Origin: Sodalis glossinidius str. 'morsitans'
GTDB taxonomy: Bacteria; Pseudomonadota; Gammaproteobacteria; Enterobacterales; Enterobacteriaceae
Reading direction: 5' to 3'
NCBI RefSeq assembly: GCF_000010085.1
Contig: NC_007712.1
Coordinates: 620,001 to 684,000 of the forward strand
Length of the DNA: 64,000 bases
Shown here: in pieces, positions 43,189 to 53,865 of the stretch
How the letters are laid out: the number at the start of each line of letters is the position of its first letter
Position numbering within the stretch: position 1 is the first letter of the stretch
The notes under the pieces: model-generated
What the model saw: only the letters and a program-made list of their open reading frames with translations
The model's database searches: none
What the model was told of the DNA's origin: nothing
Program-made: the position numbers and the translations under genes

Positions 43189-44478
43189 CTAATTGTTTTG
43201 GTAGATATCTTTGTACAGCTGGCTCTCGAAGCGTACCAGGGGAACGCGGCGCGCGCGTTGATCCGCGGGCGGCACCGCATAACCGGAAAGATACTGCACA
43301 AACGCCATACGTTGACCGCTGGCGGTGGTAATAAAGCCCGCCAGATTATACACGCCCTGCAGCGAGCCGGTTTTTGCCGACACCTTGCCGTCGACGCCCG
43401 CTTCGCGCAGACCCGCGCGATACATCAGCGTGCCGTCATAGCCCGCCAGCGGCAGCATGGAAATAAAGTCCAGCGTCTGGTCGTGCTGGCCGATATATTG
43501 CAATACCTGCATCATGGTGGCGGGGGAGATCAGATCGTGACGGGACAGGCCGGAGCCATCTACCTGAATGCTATTGCCCAAATCGATGCCCGCCTGCTGC
43601 CGCAGGATTTGGCGCACCGCATCAGAGCCGGCGCGCTGGGTTGTGTCTGGCGCAGTAAGGTGCCGTTTAGCGTAATGTCCGCCTGCTGCAATTCGTCTTT
43701 GAGGATAGCGCCGGCATAGCTGGCGCTATCCTGAATGGCGAACGCCAGCGGTAACGATTCAGTATGCTGGGTCATGCAGCCGGTAAGGGTAAAGCGGTTA
43801 AGCTCTCCCGGTACCACGTCCAGCTCGCAATATTGCGCAGCGCCGCCGCCGCGGGCCAGCGTACGCACCTGGCTGAACATATGCACGGGGTAATAAGAGG
43901 CGACTCGGATAAACGCCGGCTCCCCGGCCGTCCGGGCGCTGTAGAGCGACACCGAGAAGCAGTTGCGATCGACGATGGCGGCGCCTGGGGGGCGCTGAAA
44001 CATTGCGTCAGATCGTTCCAGGGCCAGCCGGGCGCTTTATCATGGCTGGCAAACACCGACGTATCGATAATCAGATCGCCGGTGATTTGCTTGATGCCCT
44101 GCTTGCGCAGTTCGGCCACCATATTGCGTAAGCGCTGACGGGTGAACGTGGGATCGCCGCCGAAGCGCGCGGTCAGATTGCCGCGCAGGACCCCCCTACC
44201 GGCGCAGAGGACGCCTCGAGCGTAGTGGTAAAGCGGTAATTCGGCCCCAGTTGCAGCAACGCCGCGAGGGCGGTGAGCAGTTTCATCGTGCTGGCGGGCA
44301 GCGCCATTTGCTGACTGTGATAATCAATGGTGGATTGCGAAGCCCCCACTACTTTTTGCACCATCAGCGCCAGATTGGCGCCGTCGGGCAGGTATTCCGT
44401 ATAGTTTTCAACCGGCGCCGCCTGTGCGGAAAGCATGAAAACACTGGTCAATCCTATGACAATTCGTAAAAAACGCAT
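43189..44478 (-). pseudogene. dacB: Decayed D-alanyl-D-alanine carboxypeptidase/endopeptidase DacB (PBP4)
   Basis: The start MRFLRIVIGLTSVFMLSAQA is a signal peptide, and YHSQQMALPASTMKLLTALA carries the SxxK nucleophile. The frame breaks at about 44200. VAELRKQGIKQITGDLIIDT to QCFSAP is in a second frame. DRNCFSVSLYSA to GTLLRQTQ is in a third. Then about 60 residues are deleted, including the SxN motif (SDN in E. coli), before VRQILRQQAGIDLG, DGKVSAKTGSLQGV (KTG box) and KDIYQNN in a fourth frame. Loss of the SxN element and three or more indels abolish activity. It is convergent with the effector-like wreck and divergent from greA, its normal neighbour. Confidence 0.92.
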
Positions 44479-44602
44479 AATTTTGGGCAAAGGCAAAGTA
44501 ACGTGCTGTCACACTACGGTGCAAACAGGGATAAGTAAACGATGACCCACACCGAACTCTGCGGTAAAATACGTATCAAAATGCAAAACTGAGGCTGGCC
44601 TG

Positions 44603-44630
44603 GGAAGCGATTCCGGGGTCGCTTCCTTTT
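44603..44630 (+). terminator. Terminator-like hairpin in the greA leader
   Basis: GGAAGCGA / TCGCTTCC (44603-44610 and 44619-44626) with loop TTCCGGGG is followed by TTTT, about 107 bases before the greA ATG and downstream of the dacB-greA divergent region. E. coli greA has a leader terminator that yields the small RNA GraL. The position matches, so this is probably the same element. Confidence 0.75.
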
Positions 44631-44736
44631 GCTTTGCGCTTGGTGAGCGGTGTGTGCCAAACGCGCGTCGCGCCAGCGCCTGTCACGCCAGGACGGCGAT
44701 TATTTTAGCAGGAAGAATTTATCTAGAGGTATAATT

Positions 44737-45213
44737 ATGAACCAGATTCCGATGACCTTGTGCGGCGCTGAAAAACTGCGGGAAGAGCTCGAATATCTCA
44801 AAAGCATCCGCCGCCCCGAAATTATCCTGTCTATCGCTGAGGCACGCGAACAGGGCGATTTGAAAGAAAACGCCGAATACCATGCCGCCAGGGAACAACA
44901 AGGCTTCTGTGAAGGCCGCATTCAGGAAATCGAAGCCAAACTGTCCAATGCGCAGGTGATTGATGTGACGAAACTGGCACCGAGCGGCCGCGTCATTTTC
45001 GGCGCGACGGTCAGCGTAGAGAACCTGGATAGCGAAGAGAAGCAAACGTTCCGCATCGTTGGCGACGATGAAGCCGATTTCAAGCAAAACCTGATTTCCA
45101 TTAATTCGCCGATTGCCCGCGGGCTGGTGGGCAAGGAAGAAGGGGATATCGTGGTCATCAAGACCCCGGGTGGTGAGGTGGAGTACGAAATTCTCAAGGT
45201 GGAGTATCTGTAA
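44737..45213 (+). CDS. greA: Transcription elongation factor GreA
   Basis: GreA rescues backtracked RNA polymerase by stimulating transcript cleavage. The N-terminal coiled-coil has the acidic tip residues in AEAREQGDLKENAEYHAARE, followed by the FKBP-like C-terminal domain (DDEADFKQNLISINSPIARG). It has 158 residues, identical in length to E. coli. The ATG at 44737 follows AGAGG; upstream in-frame codons are not conserved. Confidence 0.97.
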   Translation: MNQIPMTLCGAEKLREELEYLKSIRRPEIILSIAEAREQGDLKENAEYHAAREQQGFCEGRIQEIEAKLSNAQVIDVTKLAPSGRVIFGATVSVENLDSEEKQTFRIVGDDEADFKQNLISINSPIARGLVGKEEGDIVVIKTPGGEVEYEILKVEYL

Positions 45214-45290
45214 GCCTCCGGGCGGCGCCTTAGCCGGCCACCCGCCCGCTTTTACTCCCGCAAGCCGCCGTCGGCTTTGTAAAGAAAAGC

Positions 45291-45312
45291 AAAAGGCCGC
45301 GGGTGGCCTTTT
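45291..45312. terminator. Bidirectional terminator between greA and yhbY
   Basis: The stem AAAAGGCC / GGCCTTTT (45291-45298 and 45305-45312) with loop GCGGGT lies between the convergent greA and yhbY genes. Confidence 0.8.
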
Positions 45313-45356
45313 CCTGTGGGTCGGAGAGTGGCATCTTTCCATCAGAAAAGATGATG

Positions 45357-45650
45357 TTAGCGGGGCAGCGTAATTTTCCGCTCTGCAGCCGGCCGGTATA
45401 GCACCAGGATATTGCCAATTACCTGAACCTTGCTGGCGCCGCTTTCACGAACGATAGCATCGGCAATCAGCGTTTTGGTCTTGTGCTCTTCTGCGGCAAT
45501 TTTCACCTTGATAAGCTCATGATGTTCCAGCGCTTGTTCAATTTCGGCCAGCACACCTTCGGTCAGGCCGTTGTTGCCCAGCATGACGACAGGCTTCAGC
45601 GAATGAGCCAGTCCCTTAAGGTGCTGTTTTTGCTTATTATTCAGATTCAT
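45357..45650 (-). CDS. yhbY: Ribosome-associated RNA-binding protein YhbY (CRM domain)
   Basis: This 97-residue single CRM/KH-like domain (HLKGLAHSLKPVVMLGNNGL, TEGVLAEIEQALEHHELIKV) matches E. coli YhbY, which associates with pre-50S particles. The GxxG loop in GNNG is present. It is divergent from rlmE-ftsH, as in E. coli. Confidence 0.95.
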   Translation of the reverse strand: MNLNNKQKQHLKGLAHSLKPVVMLGNNGLTEGVLAEIEQALEHHELIKVKIAAEEHKTKTLIADAIVRESGASKVQVIGNILVLYRPAAERKITLPR

Positions 45651-45795
45651 TTGTGTTTTTTACTTAGGTTGGGATTGAAAACGGCATATTCTACCGCCAT
45701 CTCATACATATTGCCAAATCGGCGTCTGGCGATATGGCGCATGGGCGGCCAATTCTTTCCACCGCTACATTCTTTTAGGATAGTTGGGAAATAAG

Positions 45796-46425
45796 ATGGC
45801 GACAAAAAAGCGTTCTGCAAGCTCCAGCCGTTGGCTGCAGGAACACTTTAGCGATAAATACGTTCAGCAGGCACAAAAAAAAGGACTGCGTTCCCGTGCC
45901 TGGTTTAAACTTGATGAAATACAGCAGAGCGACAAGCTATTCCGGCCCGGGATGACCGTGGTGGATCTGGGCGCGGCGCCCGGCGGCTGGTCGCAATACG
46001 TCGCCACGCAAATCGGCGGCAAAGGGCGTATCATCGCCTGTGATATCCTGCCGATGGATCCGATGGTAGGAGTTGACTTTCTCCAGGGGGATTTTCGTGA
46101 ACCCCTGGTGCTGCAGGCCCTGCTTGAACGCGTGGGCGAGCAAAAGGTGCAGGTGGTGGTGTCCGATATGGCACCCAATATGAGCGGTACGCCGGCGGTC
46201 GACATTCCCAAATCCATGTATCTCGTAGAACTGGCGCTGGATATGTGCCGGGATGTCCTGGCACCGGGCGGAAATTTCCTGGTTAAAGTCTTTCAGGGAG
46301 AAGGTTTTGATGAATACCTGCGGGAAATTCGCTCCCTGTTTACGAAAGTAAAAATCCGTAAGCCAGACGCTTCCCGGGCCCGTTCCCGCGAAGTGTACAT
46401 TGTGGCGACAGGGCGCAAACTATAG
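45796..46425 (+). CDS. rlmE: 23S rRNA 2'-O-ribose U2552 methyltransferase RlmE (FtsJ)
   Basis: RlmE methylates U2552 in the A-loop of 50S subunits. The catalytic tetrad lies in RAWFKLDEI, VVVSDMAPNMSG and NFLVKVFQGEG, and the SAM-binding VVDLGAAPGGWSQYV is present. It has 209 residues, as in E. coli. The ATG at 45796 was chosen by homology over one four codons upstream. ftsH follows 46 bases downstream. Confidence 0.97.
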   Translation: MATKKRSASSSRWLQEHFSDKYVQQAQKKGLRSRAWFKLDEIQQSDKLFRPGMTVVDLGAAPGGWSQYVATQIGGKGRIIACDILPMDPMVGVDFLQGDFREPLVLQALLERVGEQKVQVVVSDMAPNMSGTPAVDIPKSMYLVELALDMCRDVLAPGGNFLVKVFQGEGFDEYLREIRSLFTKVKIRKPDASRARSREVYIVATGRKL

Positions 46426-46471
46426 TACCCTACGCTAATTGTTAACACCGTTGTAATATGAGGTTAATCCC

Positions 46472-48412
<1,941 letters not shown>

Positions 48413-48458
48413 GGGTCCCTTGTTCGCTGTCTTAAAAACCCGGCGCGGTAATACCGAT

Positions 48459-48492
48459 AGCCCCGTGTTATACGACACGCGGGGCTTTTTTT
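48459..48492 (+). terminator. Intrinsic terminator after ftsH
   Basis: AGCCCCG / CGGGGCT (48459-48465 and 48480-48486), with an inner TGT/ACA pairing, is followed by seven or more T. It separates ftsH from folP. Confidence 0.87.
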
Positions 48493-48549
48493 GCGCTTAA
48501 AATGTTAAGATAGCCGCCAACAGTGTGCACAGCATAAGGAAACGCCGTT

Positions 48550-49395
48550 ATGCAACTTATTGCGCGAGAGCGCACCCTTAGCCTGGCGGTGCCCCGCGTC
48601 ATGGGGATCCTCAACGTAACTCCGGACTCGTTCTCTGACGGCGGCAAATTTCAGCGTCTGGCCGACGCCATTGATCATGCCGCGGCGATGCTGGCGGCCG
48701 GTGCAGCCCTCATCGATATTGGTGGAGAATCCACCCGCCCGGGGGCGCAGGCGGTCAGCGATGAAGAGGAAGCGGCGCGGGTGGTGCCGGTAGTGGCGGC
48801 GCTGGCGGAACGTTTTGATACTTTTATTTCCGTGGATACCTCCAAGGCGCTGGTGATGCGTGAAAGCGCGGCGGCCGGGGCTCATTTGATCAACGATATC
48901 CGCGCGCTCAGTGAACCGGGTTCCCTGGACGCCGCTGCCGCCAGCCAGCTGCCCGTCTGTCTGATGCATATGCAGGGCGAGCCGGGTACCATGCAGCAGG
49001 CGCCGCATTATGAGAATGTGCTGGCAGAGGTAGAGGCTTTTCTCACACAGCAAATTGCGCGCTGTGAAGCTGCCGGCATCACCAAAAACCGACTGTTGCT
49101 TGATCCGGGCTTCGGTTTCGGCAAGACCCTGGCGCATAATTATCGCCTCCTGGCCCGGTTGGGTGATTTGCATCATCTCGGGCTGCCGCTGTTGGTGGGG
49201 ATGTCGCGTAAATTAATGATAGGCGAATTGTTGGATCTTCCGGCAGAACAGCGGGTTACAGGCAGCGTCGCCTGCGCGGTTATCGCCGCGCTGCAGGGGG
49301 CGCAGATCATCCGGGTCCATGACGTCAGGCACACCGTGGAAGCAATGCGCGTGGTGGAAGCCACGCTTATAGCGAAGGAAACCTATTTTCAATGA
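48550..49395 (+). CDS. folP: Dihydropteroate synthase FolP
   Basis: FolP condenses p-aminobenzoate with dihydropterin pyrophosphate in folate synthesis and is the sulfonamide target. The TIM-barrel motifs ILNVTPDSFSDGGKF, DIGGESTRPGA, DPGFGFGK, GMSRKLMIG and RVHDVRHTVEAMRV are intact. It has 281 residues (E. coli 282). The stop overlaps the glmM start by 4 bases. Confidence 0.97.
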   Translation: MQLIARERTLSLAVPRVMGILNVTPDSFSDGGKFQRLADAIDHAAAMLAAGAALIDIGGESTRPGAQAVSDEEEAARVVPVVAALAERFDTFISVDTSKALVMRESAAAGAHLINDIRALSEPGSLDAAAASQLPVCLMHMQGEPGTMQQAPHYENVLAEVEAFLTQQIARCEAAGITKNRLLLDPGFGFGKTLAHNYRLLARLGDLHHLGLPLLVGMSRKLMIGELLDLPAEQRVTGSVACAVIAALQGAQIIRVHDVRHTVEAMRVVEATLIAKETYFQ

Positions 49396-50729
49396 GTAAT
49401 CATCAATATTTCGGTACCGACGGCATCCGTGGCAGGGTCGGCGACAGCCCCATTACGCCGGATTTTGTGCTCAAGCTCGGCTGGGCCGCCGGCAAGGTAC
49501 TAGCGCGCCATGGTTCGCGAAAAATCATTATCGGCAAAGATACCCGTATTTCCGGCTACATGCTGGAGTCAGCGCTGGAAGCGGGACTGGCGGCGGCCGG
49601 GCTTTCCGCTGCGTTCACCGGCCCGATGCCGACGCCGGCCATCGCCTATTTGACCCGTACCTTTCGCGCCGAGGCCGGCATTGTGATCTCCGCCTCCCAT
49701 AATCCGTTTTATGATAACGGCATCAAATTTTTCTCTATCGACGGCACCAAATTGCCTGATGAGGTGGAAGAGGCCATTGAGGCGGAGCTGGCCAAACCGC
49801 TGACCTGCGTCGAATCGGTGGAGCTGGGCAAAGCCAGCCGCATTGTCGATGCGGCCGGGCGCTATATCGAATTTTGCAAGGGGACCTTTCCCGGTAATCT
49901 AAGCCTTAAGGGGCTGAAGATTGTCGTGGACTGCGCCAATGGCGCAACCTACCACATCGCGCCCAGCGTGTTGCGCGAGCTCGGCGCGACGGTGGTGACT
50001 CTCGGCTGCCAGCCGGACGGAATGAATATCAATCAGGAGTGCGGCGCTACCGATGTTCGCCTGTTGCAAAGCCGGGTTTTGGCGGAGAAAGCTGATTTGG
50101 GCATCGCCTATGACGGCGATGGCGATCGGGTGATTATGGTCGATCATCTGGGGCAGAAAGTGAATGGCGACCAGATCCTGTATGTTATCGCGCGGGAAAA
50201 ACTGCGCCAGGGCCAGCTATCTGGCGGCGTGGTAGGCACGCTGATGAGCAATATGGGGCTGGAGCTGGCGCTGAAGCAGTTGGGGGTGCCTTTCGTGCGC
50301 TCTCGCGTCGGCGACCGCTATGTGCTGGAGAAAATGCAGGAAAAAGGTTGGCGCATTGGCGCTGAAAACTCCGGTCACGTCATCTTGCTTGACAAAACGA
50401 CCACCGGCGACGGCATCATCGCCGGGCTACAGGTGTTGTCGGCGATGGTCGGCAACCACATGAATCTGCACGATCTGTGCAGCGGCATGCGCCTGCTGCC
50501 GCAGATTCTGGTCAATGTGCGCTTCGCCGGGCAACACGATCCGCTGGCGTCGGCGGCGGTGAAACAGGCCAGCGACGAAGTGGAGCAGCAACTGGCCGGG
50601 CGCGGACGGGTGCTGCTGCGCAAATCGGGCACCGAGCCTCTTATCCGCGTCATGGTGGAAGGGGAAGATACCGAGCAGGTCAGCCGACTGGCGCATCACA
50701 TCGCTGACGCGGTGAAAGCCGCAGGCTGA
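49392..50729 (+). CDS. glmM: Phosphoglucosamine mutase GlmM
   Basis: GlmM interconverts glucosamine-6-P and glucosamine-1-P on the way to UDP-GlcNAc for peptidoglycan and LPS. The phosphoserine loop SASHNPFYDNGIKFF (Ser near 102), metal loop AYDGDGDRVIMVD and C-terminal RKSGTEPLIRVMVEG are present. It has 445 residues, equal to E. coli, and overlaps folP (ATGA). Confidence 0.97.
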   Translation: MSNHQYFGTDGIRGRVGDSPITPDFVLKLGWAAGKVLARHGSRKIIIGKDTRISGYMLESALEAGLAAAGLSAAFTGPMPTPAIAYLTRTFRAEAGIVISASHNPFYDNGIKFFSIDGTKLPDEVEEAIEAELAKPLTCVESVELGKASRIVDAAGRYIEFCKGTFPGNLSLKGLKIVVDCANGATYHIAPSVLRELGATVVTLGCQPDGMNINQECGATDVRLLQSRVLAEKADLGIAYDGDGDRVIMVDHLGQKVNGDQILYVIAREKLRQGQLSGGVVGTLMSNMGLELALKQLGVPFVRSRVGDRYVLEKMQEKGWRIGAENSGHVILLDKTTTGDGIIAGLQVLSAMVGNHMNLHDLCSGMRLLPQILVNVRFAGQHDPLASAAVKQASDEVEQQLAGRGRVLLRKSGTEPLIRVMVEGEDTEQVSRLAHHIADAVKAAG

Positions 50730-51059
50730 GGTGCAAGGCACGGCGCCAGATGCGGGTTATGGTGCAGACCGGGTGCTGACGCTGTGCACGCTATGGCTGA
50801 GGCTGCGGGTAACGTGAGCATTAACAGTGCGCCCGCCTCTGCCGTGGTGTTGGTCGGCGCCGCCGACCGACGGCGATGCCTAAGCGGCGAGCGGTACTGG
50901 CGTTTTTTTCCGCAAACGGTCAGCCAGCCGTAAAATGCCCTTGCACGCGAGGGGCGCTTTGGTTAGTATTCACACCCGCTTCAGTCGGCGACATAAGGTG
51001 CCGTATTGGGGCTGCGATAGCTTAACGTGCGGTGGTTACCGCAAGGATACTGAAAGATT
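50730..51059 (+). other. glmM-secG intergenic region
   Basis: About 330 bases with no gene, repeat or convincing terminator that I can support. It presumably contains the secG promoter. Nothing else stands out. Confidence 0.45.
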
Positions 51060-51392
51060 ATGTACCAAGCTCTGTTAGTCATATTCCTGTTGGTAGCGGT
51101 CGGCCTTGTTGCGCTGATCATGCTGCAACAAGGTAAAGGTGCTGATATGGGAGCCTCGTTCGGTGCAGGCGCCTCTGGCACCCTGTTCGGTTCAAGCGGT
51201 TCCGGTAACTTCATGACCCGTATGACGGCCGTGCTGGCAACGCTGTTTTTCGTTCTCAGCCTGGTGCTGGGCAACCTGAGCAGCAATCATGGTCAGAAAG
51301 GCAGCCAGTGGGATAACCTGAATCAGGCTCAGCAGGCGGATAAGGCACCAGCCGAAGCGCCGGCAAAACCGGGTAACGATATTCCGCAGTAA
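51060..51392 (+). CDS. secG: Preprotein translocase subunit SecG
   Basis: SecG is the small accessory subunit of SecYEG. Its two transmembrane helices (LLVIFLLVAVGLVALIML and MTAVLATLFFVLSLVLGNL) flank the conserved QQGKGADMGASFGAGASGTL loop. The tail is short and polar. It has 110 residues, as in E. coli, and is followed by tRNA-Leu as in E. coli. Confidence 0.97.
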   Translation: MYQALLVIFLLVAVGLVALIMLQQGKGADMGASFGAGASGTLFGSSGSGNFMTRMTAVLATLFFVLSLVLGNLSSNHGQKGSQWDNLNQAQQADKAPAEAPAKPGNDIPQ

Positions 51393-51442
51393 GCGTTGCC
51401 CGGCAGGGCAACGGTAAAGAAGCGTAAGATCCGATAGAAAGT

Positions 51443-51529
51443 GCCGAGGTGGTGGAATTGGTAGACACGCTACCTTGAGGTGGTAGTGCCCGATTGGGCT
51501 TACGGGTTCAAGTCCCGTCCTCGGTACCA
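51443..51529 (+). tRNA. leuU: tRNA-Leu (GAG anticodon)
   Basis: This is an 87-base class II tRNA. The acceptor GCCGAGG pairs with CCTCGGT, followed by encoded ACCA. The D-arm TGGTGGAATTGGTAGACACG, an anticodon loop TTGAGGT between CTACC and GGTAG (anticodon GAG), a long variable arm and GGTTCAAGT T-loop are all present. It sits directly after secG, as leuU does in E. coli. Confidence 0.96.
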
Positions 51530-51588
51530 ATCCCAGAGATAACTTGCTTTTTTGGGGTTATCAGCGTAGTATTTTCAGCGTCTTCGGA

Positions 51589-51665
<77 letters not shown>

Positions 51666-51681
51666 CATTCCCTTAGAGTGC

Positions 51682-51737
51682 TTTTTCAAACATACTGTCT
51701 GTAGGCGTTAGGTTTACCATCACAGGCGTTTGAAAAA
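51682..51737 (+). other. Long-loop hairpin between metY and rimP
   Basis: TTTTTCAAAC (51682-51691) and GTTTGAAAAA (51728-51737) form a perfect 10-bp inverted repeat around a 36-base loop, shortly after the tRNA-fMet. It could be an RNA processing or regulatory structure in the leader of the rimP-nusA-infB operon. Function unknown. Confidence 0.5.
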
Positions 51738-51796
51738 TGATTCTTCTGGAATGGTTTCAAAGCCGCCTGCGGTTTACAGGGTCCAGTCACTTAACG

Positions 51797-51819
51797 CCCC
51801 GATTTTTTCGGGGTTTTTT
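51797..51819 (+). terminator. Terminator/attenuator upstream of rimP
   Basis: CCCCGA / TCGGGG (51797-51802 and 51808-51813) with a T5 loop is followed by TTTTTT. It lies downstream of metY and 60 bases before rimP, as in the partially attenuated metY-nusA operon leader of E. coli. Confidence 0.8.
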
Positions 51820-51878
51820 GTTATTTCACACAGTAATACTGGGCTAATTAGCCCTTTTTTTATGTCTTGGGGGTGGCC

Positions 51879-52331
51879 TTGTCCACATTAGAACAAAAAT
51901 TGACAGAGATGATCACTGCACCCGTGGAAGCCTTGGGGTTTGAGCTGGTGGGTATTGAATTTATTCGTGGCCGCCAGTCGACGCTACGCATTTATATCAA
52001 TAGTGACGAAGGCATCACCGTTGATGATTGTGCTGATGTAAGCCACCAGGTCAGCGCGGTACTGGACGTCGAAGACCCTATCTCTGTGGCCTATAGCCTT
52101 GAGGTCTCATCACCGGGTCTGGATCGCCCGCTGTTTACCGCCGCGCATTATCGCCAATTTATCGGGAGCGACGTCAGCGTGGTGCTGCGTATCGCAGTGC
52201 AAAACCGCCGTAAATGGCAGGGGATCATCAAAGCTGTCGACGGTGAAATGATCACGGTGACGGTGGATGGAAAAGATGAAGTGTTCGCTTTGCAAAATAT
52301 CCAGAAAGCGAACCTGGTACCCCACTTTTAA
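51879..52331 (+). CDS. rimP: Ribosome maturation factor RimP
   Basis: RimP is needed for 30S maturation. The sequence STLEQKLTEMITAPVEALGF, RIYINSDEGITVDDCADVSH and QKANLVPHF is near-identical to E. coli RimP (150 aa). The TTG at 51879 is chosen: it gives the family N terminus and has GGGGGTGG a few bases upstream, whereas the GTG at 51867 lacks a ribosome-binding site. nusA follows after 21 bases. Confidence 0.95.
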   Translation: MSTLEQKLTEMITAPVEALGFELVGIEFIRGRQSTLRIYINSDEGITVDDCADVSHQVSAVLDVEDPISVAYSLEVSSPGLDRPLFTAAHYRQFIGSDVSVVLRIAVQNRRKWQGIIKAVDGEMITVTVDGKDEVFALQNIQKANLVPHF

Positions 52332-52352
52332 CGTTTTACTGAGGCAACTAGG

Positions 52353-53840
52353 ATGAATAAAGAAATTCTGGCTGTTGTTGAGGCAGTGTCCAACGAGAAA
52401 GCCGTCCCGCGGGAAAAGATTTTCGAGGCGCTAGAGACGGCACTGGCCACGGCAACGAAGAAAAAATACGAACAGGAAATCGAAGTTCGCGTCAGCATTG
52501 ATCGTAAGTCGGGGGACTTCGATACCTTCCGCCGTTGGCTCATTGTGGATGAAGTGACTCAACCCACCCGGGAAATTACGCTGGACGCGGCGCAGTTTGA
52601 CGATCCTACTGCGCAGATTGGCGGCTATATCGAAGATGAAATTGAGTCGGTGGTGTTCGACCGTATTACGACGCAGACCGCCAAACAGGTCATCGTGCAG
52701 AAAGTGCGTGAAGCCGAACGGGCGATGGTGGTCGACCAGTTCCGCAGCCACGAAGGCGAGATCGTCACCGGCGTGGTGAAAAAAGTGAACCGGGACAGCA
52801 TAAGTCTCGATCTGGGCAGCAATGCTGAAGCGGTCATTGGCCGCGAGGACATGTTGCCGCGAGAAAATTTCCGTCCCGGCGACCGTATCCGTGGCGTGTT
52901 GTATTCGGTCCGCCCGGAAGCGCGCGGCGCACAGCTGTTTGTCAGCCGGTCACGTCCCGAGATGCTGGTCGAGTTGTTCCGTATTGAAGTACCGGAAATT
53001 GGTGAAGAAGTTATTGAAATCAAGGCCGCCGCTCGCGATCCGGGCTCACGGGCGAAAATTGCCGTGAAGACCAACGACAAGCGCATCGATCCGGTCGGCG
53101 CCTGCGTGGGTATGCGTGGTGCGCGCGTTCAGGCGGTTTCAAGCGAATTGGGCGGCGAACGCATTGATATTGTGCTGTGGGATGATAATCCGGCCCAGTT
53201 TGTTATCAACGCCATGGCGCCTGCCGATGTCGCGTCCATTGTGGTGGACGAGGACAAGCACACCATGGATATAGCGGTAGAAGCGGGCAATCTTGCCCAG
53301 GCTATCGGCCGCAACGGACAAAATGTCCGGCTGGCTTCCCAGCTTAGCGGCTGGGAGCTAAATGTAATGACGGTAGAGGATCTGCAGGCAAAACATCAAG
53401 CTGAAGCCCATGCGGCGATCGATATCTTTACCCGTAATCTGGATATTGATGAAGAGTTCGCGACGGTGCTGGTGGAGGAAGGTTTCTCATCCCTTGAGGA
53501 GCTGGCCTACGTACCGATAAATGAACTGCTGGAAATTGAAGGGCTCGATGAGGAAACGGTGGAAGCGCTGCGCGAACGGGCGAAGAATGCGCTGACCACG
53601 CTTGCGCTGGCGCAGGAAGAAAACCGCGGCGCGGGCGTACCGGCTGAAGACCTGCTGGGTCTGCCTGAACTTGAGCGCGACATGGCGTTCAAACTGGCGG
53701 CGCGTGGTGTTTGTACGCTGGAAGATCTTGCCGAACAGGGTGTCGACGACCTGACAGATATTGAAGGGCTGAGTAGTGAAAAAGCCGGCGAGCTTATCAT
53801 GGCTGCGCGCAATATTTGCTGGTTTGGCGACAACGCGTAA
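52353..53840 (+). CDS. nusA: Transcription termination/antitermination protein NusA
   Basis: NusA binds RNA polymerase and modulates pausing, termination and rRNA antitermination. The domain order is intact: N-terminal RNAP-binding domain, S1 (GEIVTGVVKKVNRDSISLDL), two KH domains (GACVGMRGARVQAV, IGRNGQNVRLASQL) and two C-terminal acidic repeats (GFSSLEELAYVPINELLEIE, LAEQGVDDLTDIEGL). It has 495 residues, equal to E. coli. Confidence 0.98.
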   Translation: MNKEILAVVEAVSNEKAVPREKIFEALETALATATKKKYEQEIEVRVSIDRKSGDFDTFRRWLIVDEVTQPTREITLDAAQFDDPTAQIGGYIEDEIESVVFDRITTQTAKQVIVQKVREAERAMVVDQFRSHEGEIVTGVVKKVNRDSISLDLGSNAEAVIGREDMLPRENFRPGDRIRGVLYSVRPEARGAQLFVSRSRPEMLVELFRIEVPEIGEEVIEIKAAARDPGSRAKIAVKTNDKRIDPVGACVGMRGARVQAVSSELGGERIDIVLWDDNPAQFVINAMAPADVASIVVDEDKHTMDIAVEAGNLAQAIGRNGQNVRLASQLSGWELNVMTVEDLQAKHQAEAHAAIDIFTRNLDIDEEFATVLVEEGFSSLEELAYVPINELLEIEGLDEETVEALRERAKNALTTLALAQEENRGAGVPAEDLLGLPELERDMAFKLAARGVCTLEDLAEQGVDDLTDIEGLSSEKAGELIMAARNICWFGDNA

Positions 53841-53865
53841 TAAACTGTAGCAGGAAAGGAACAGC

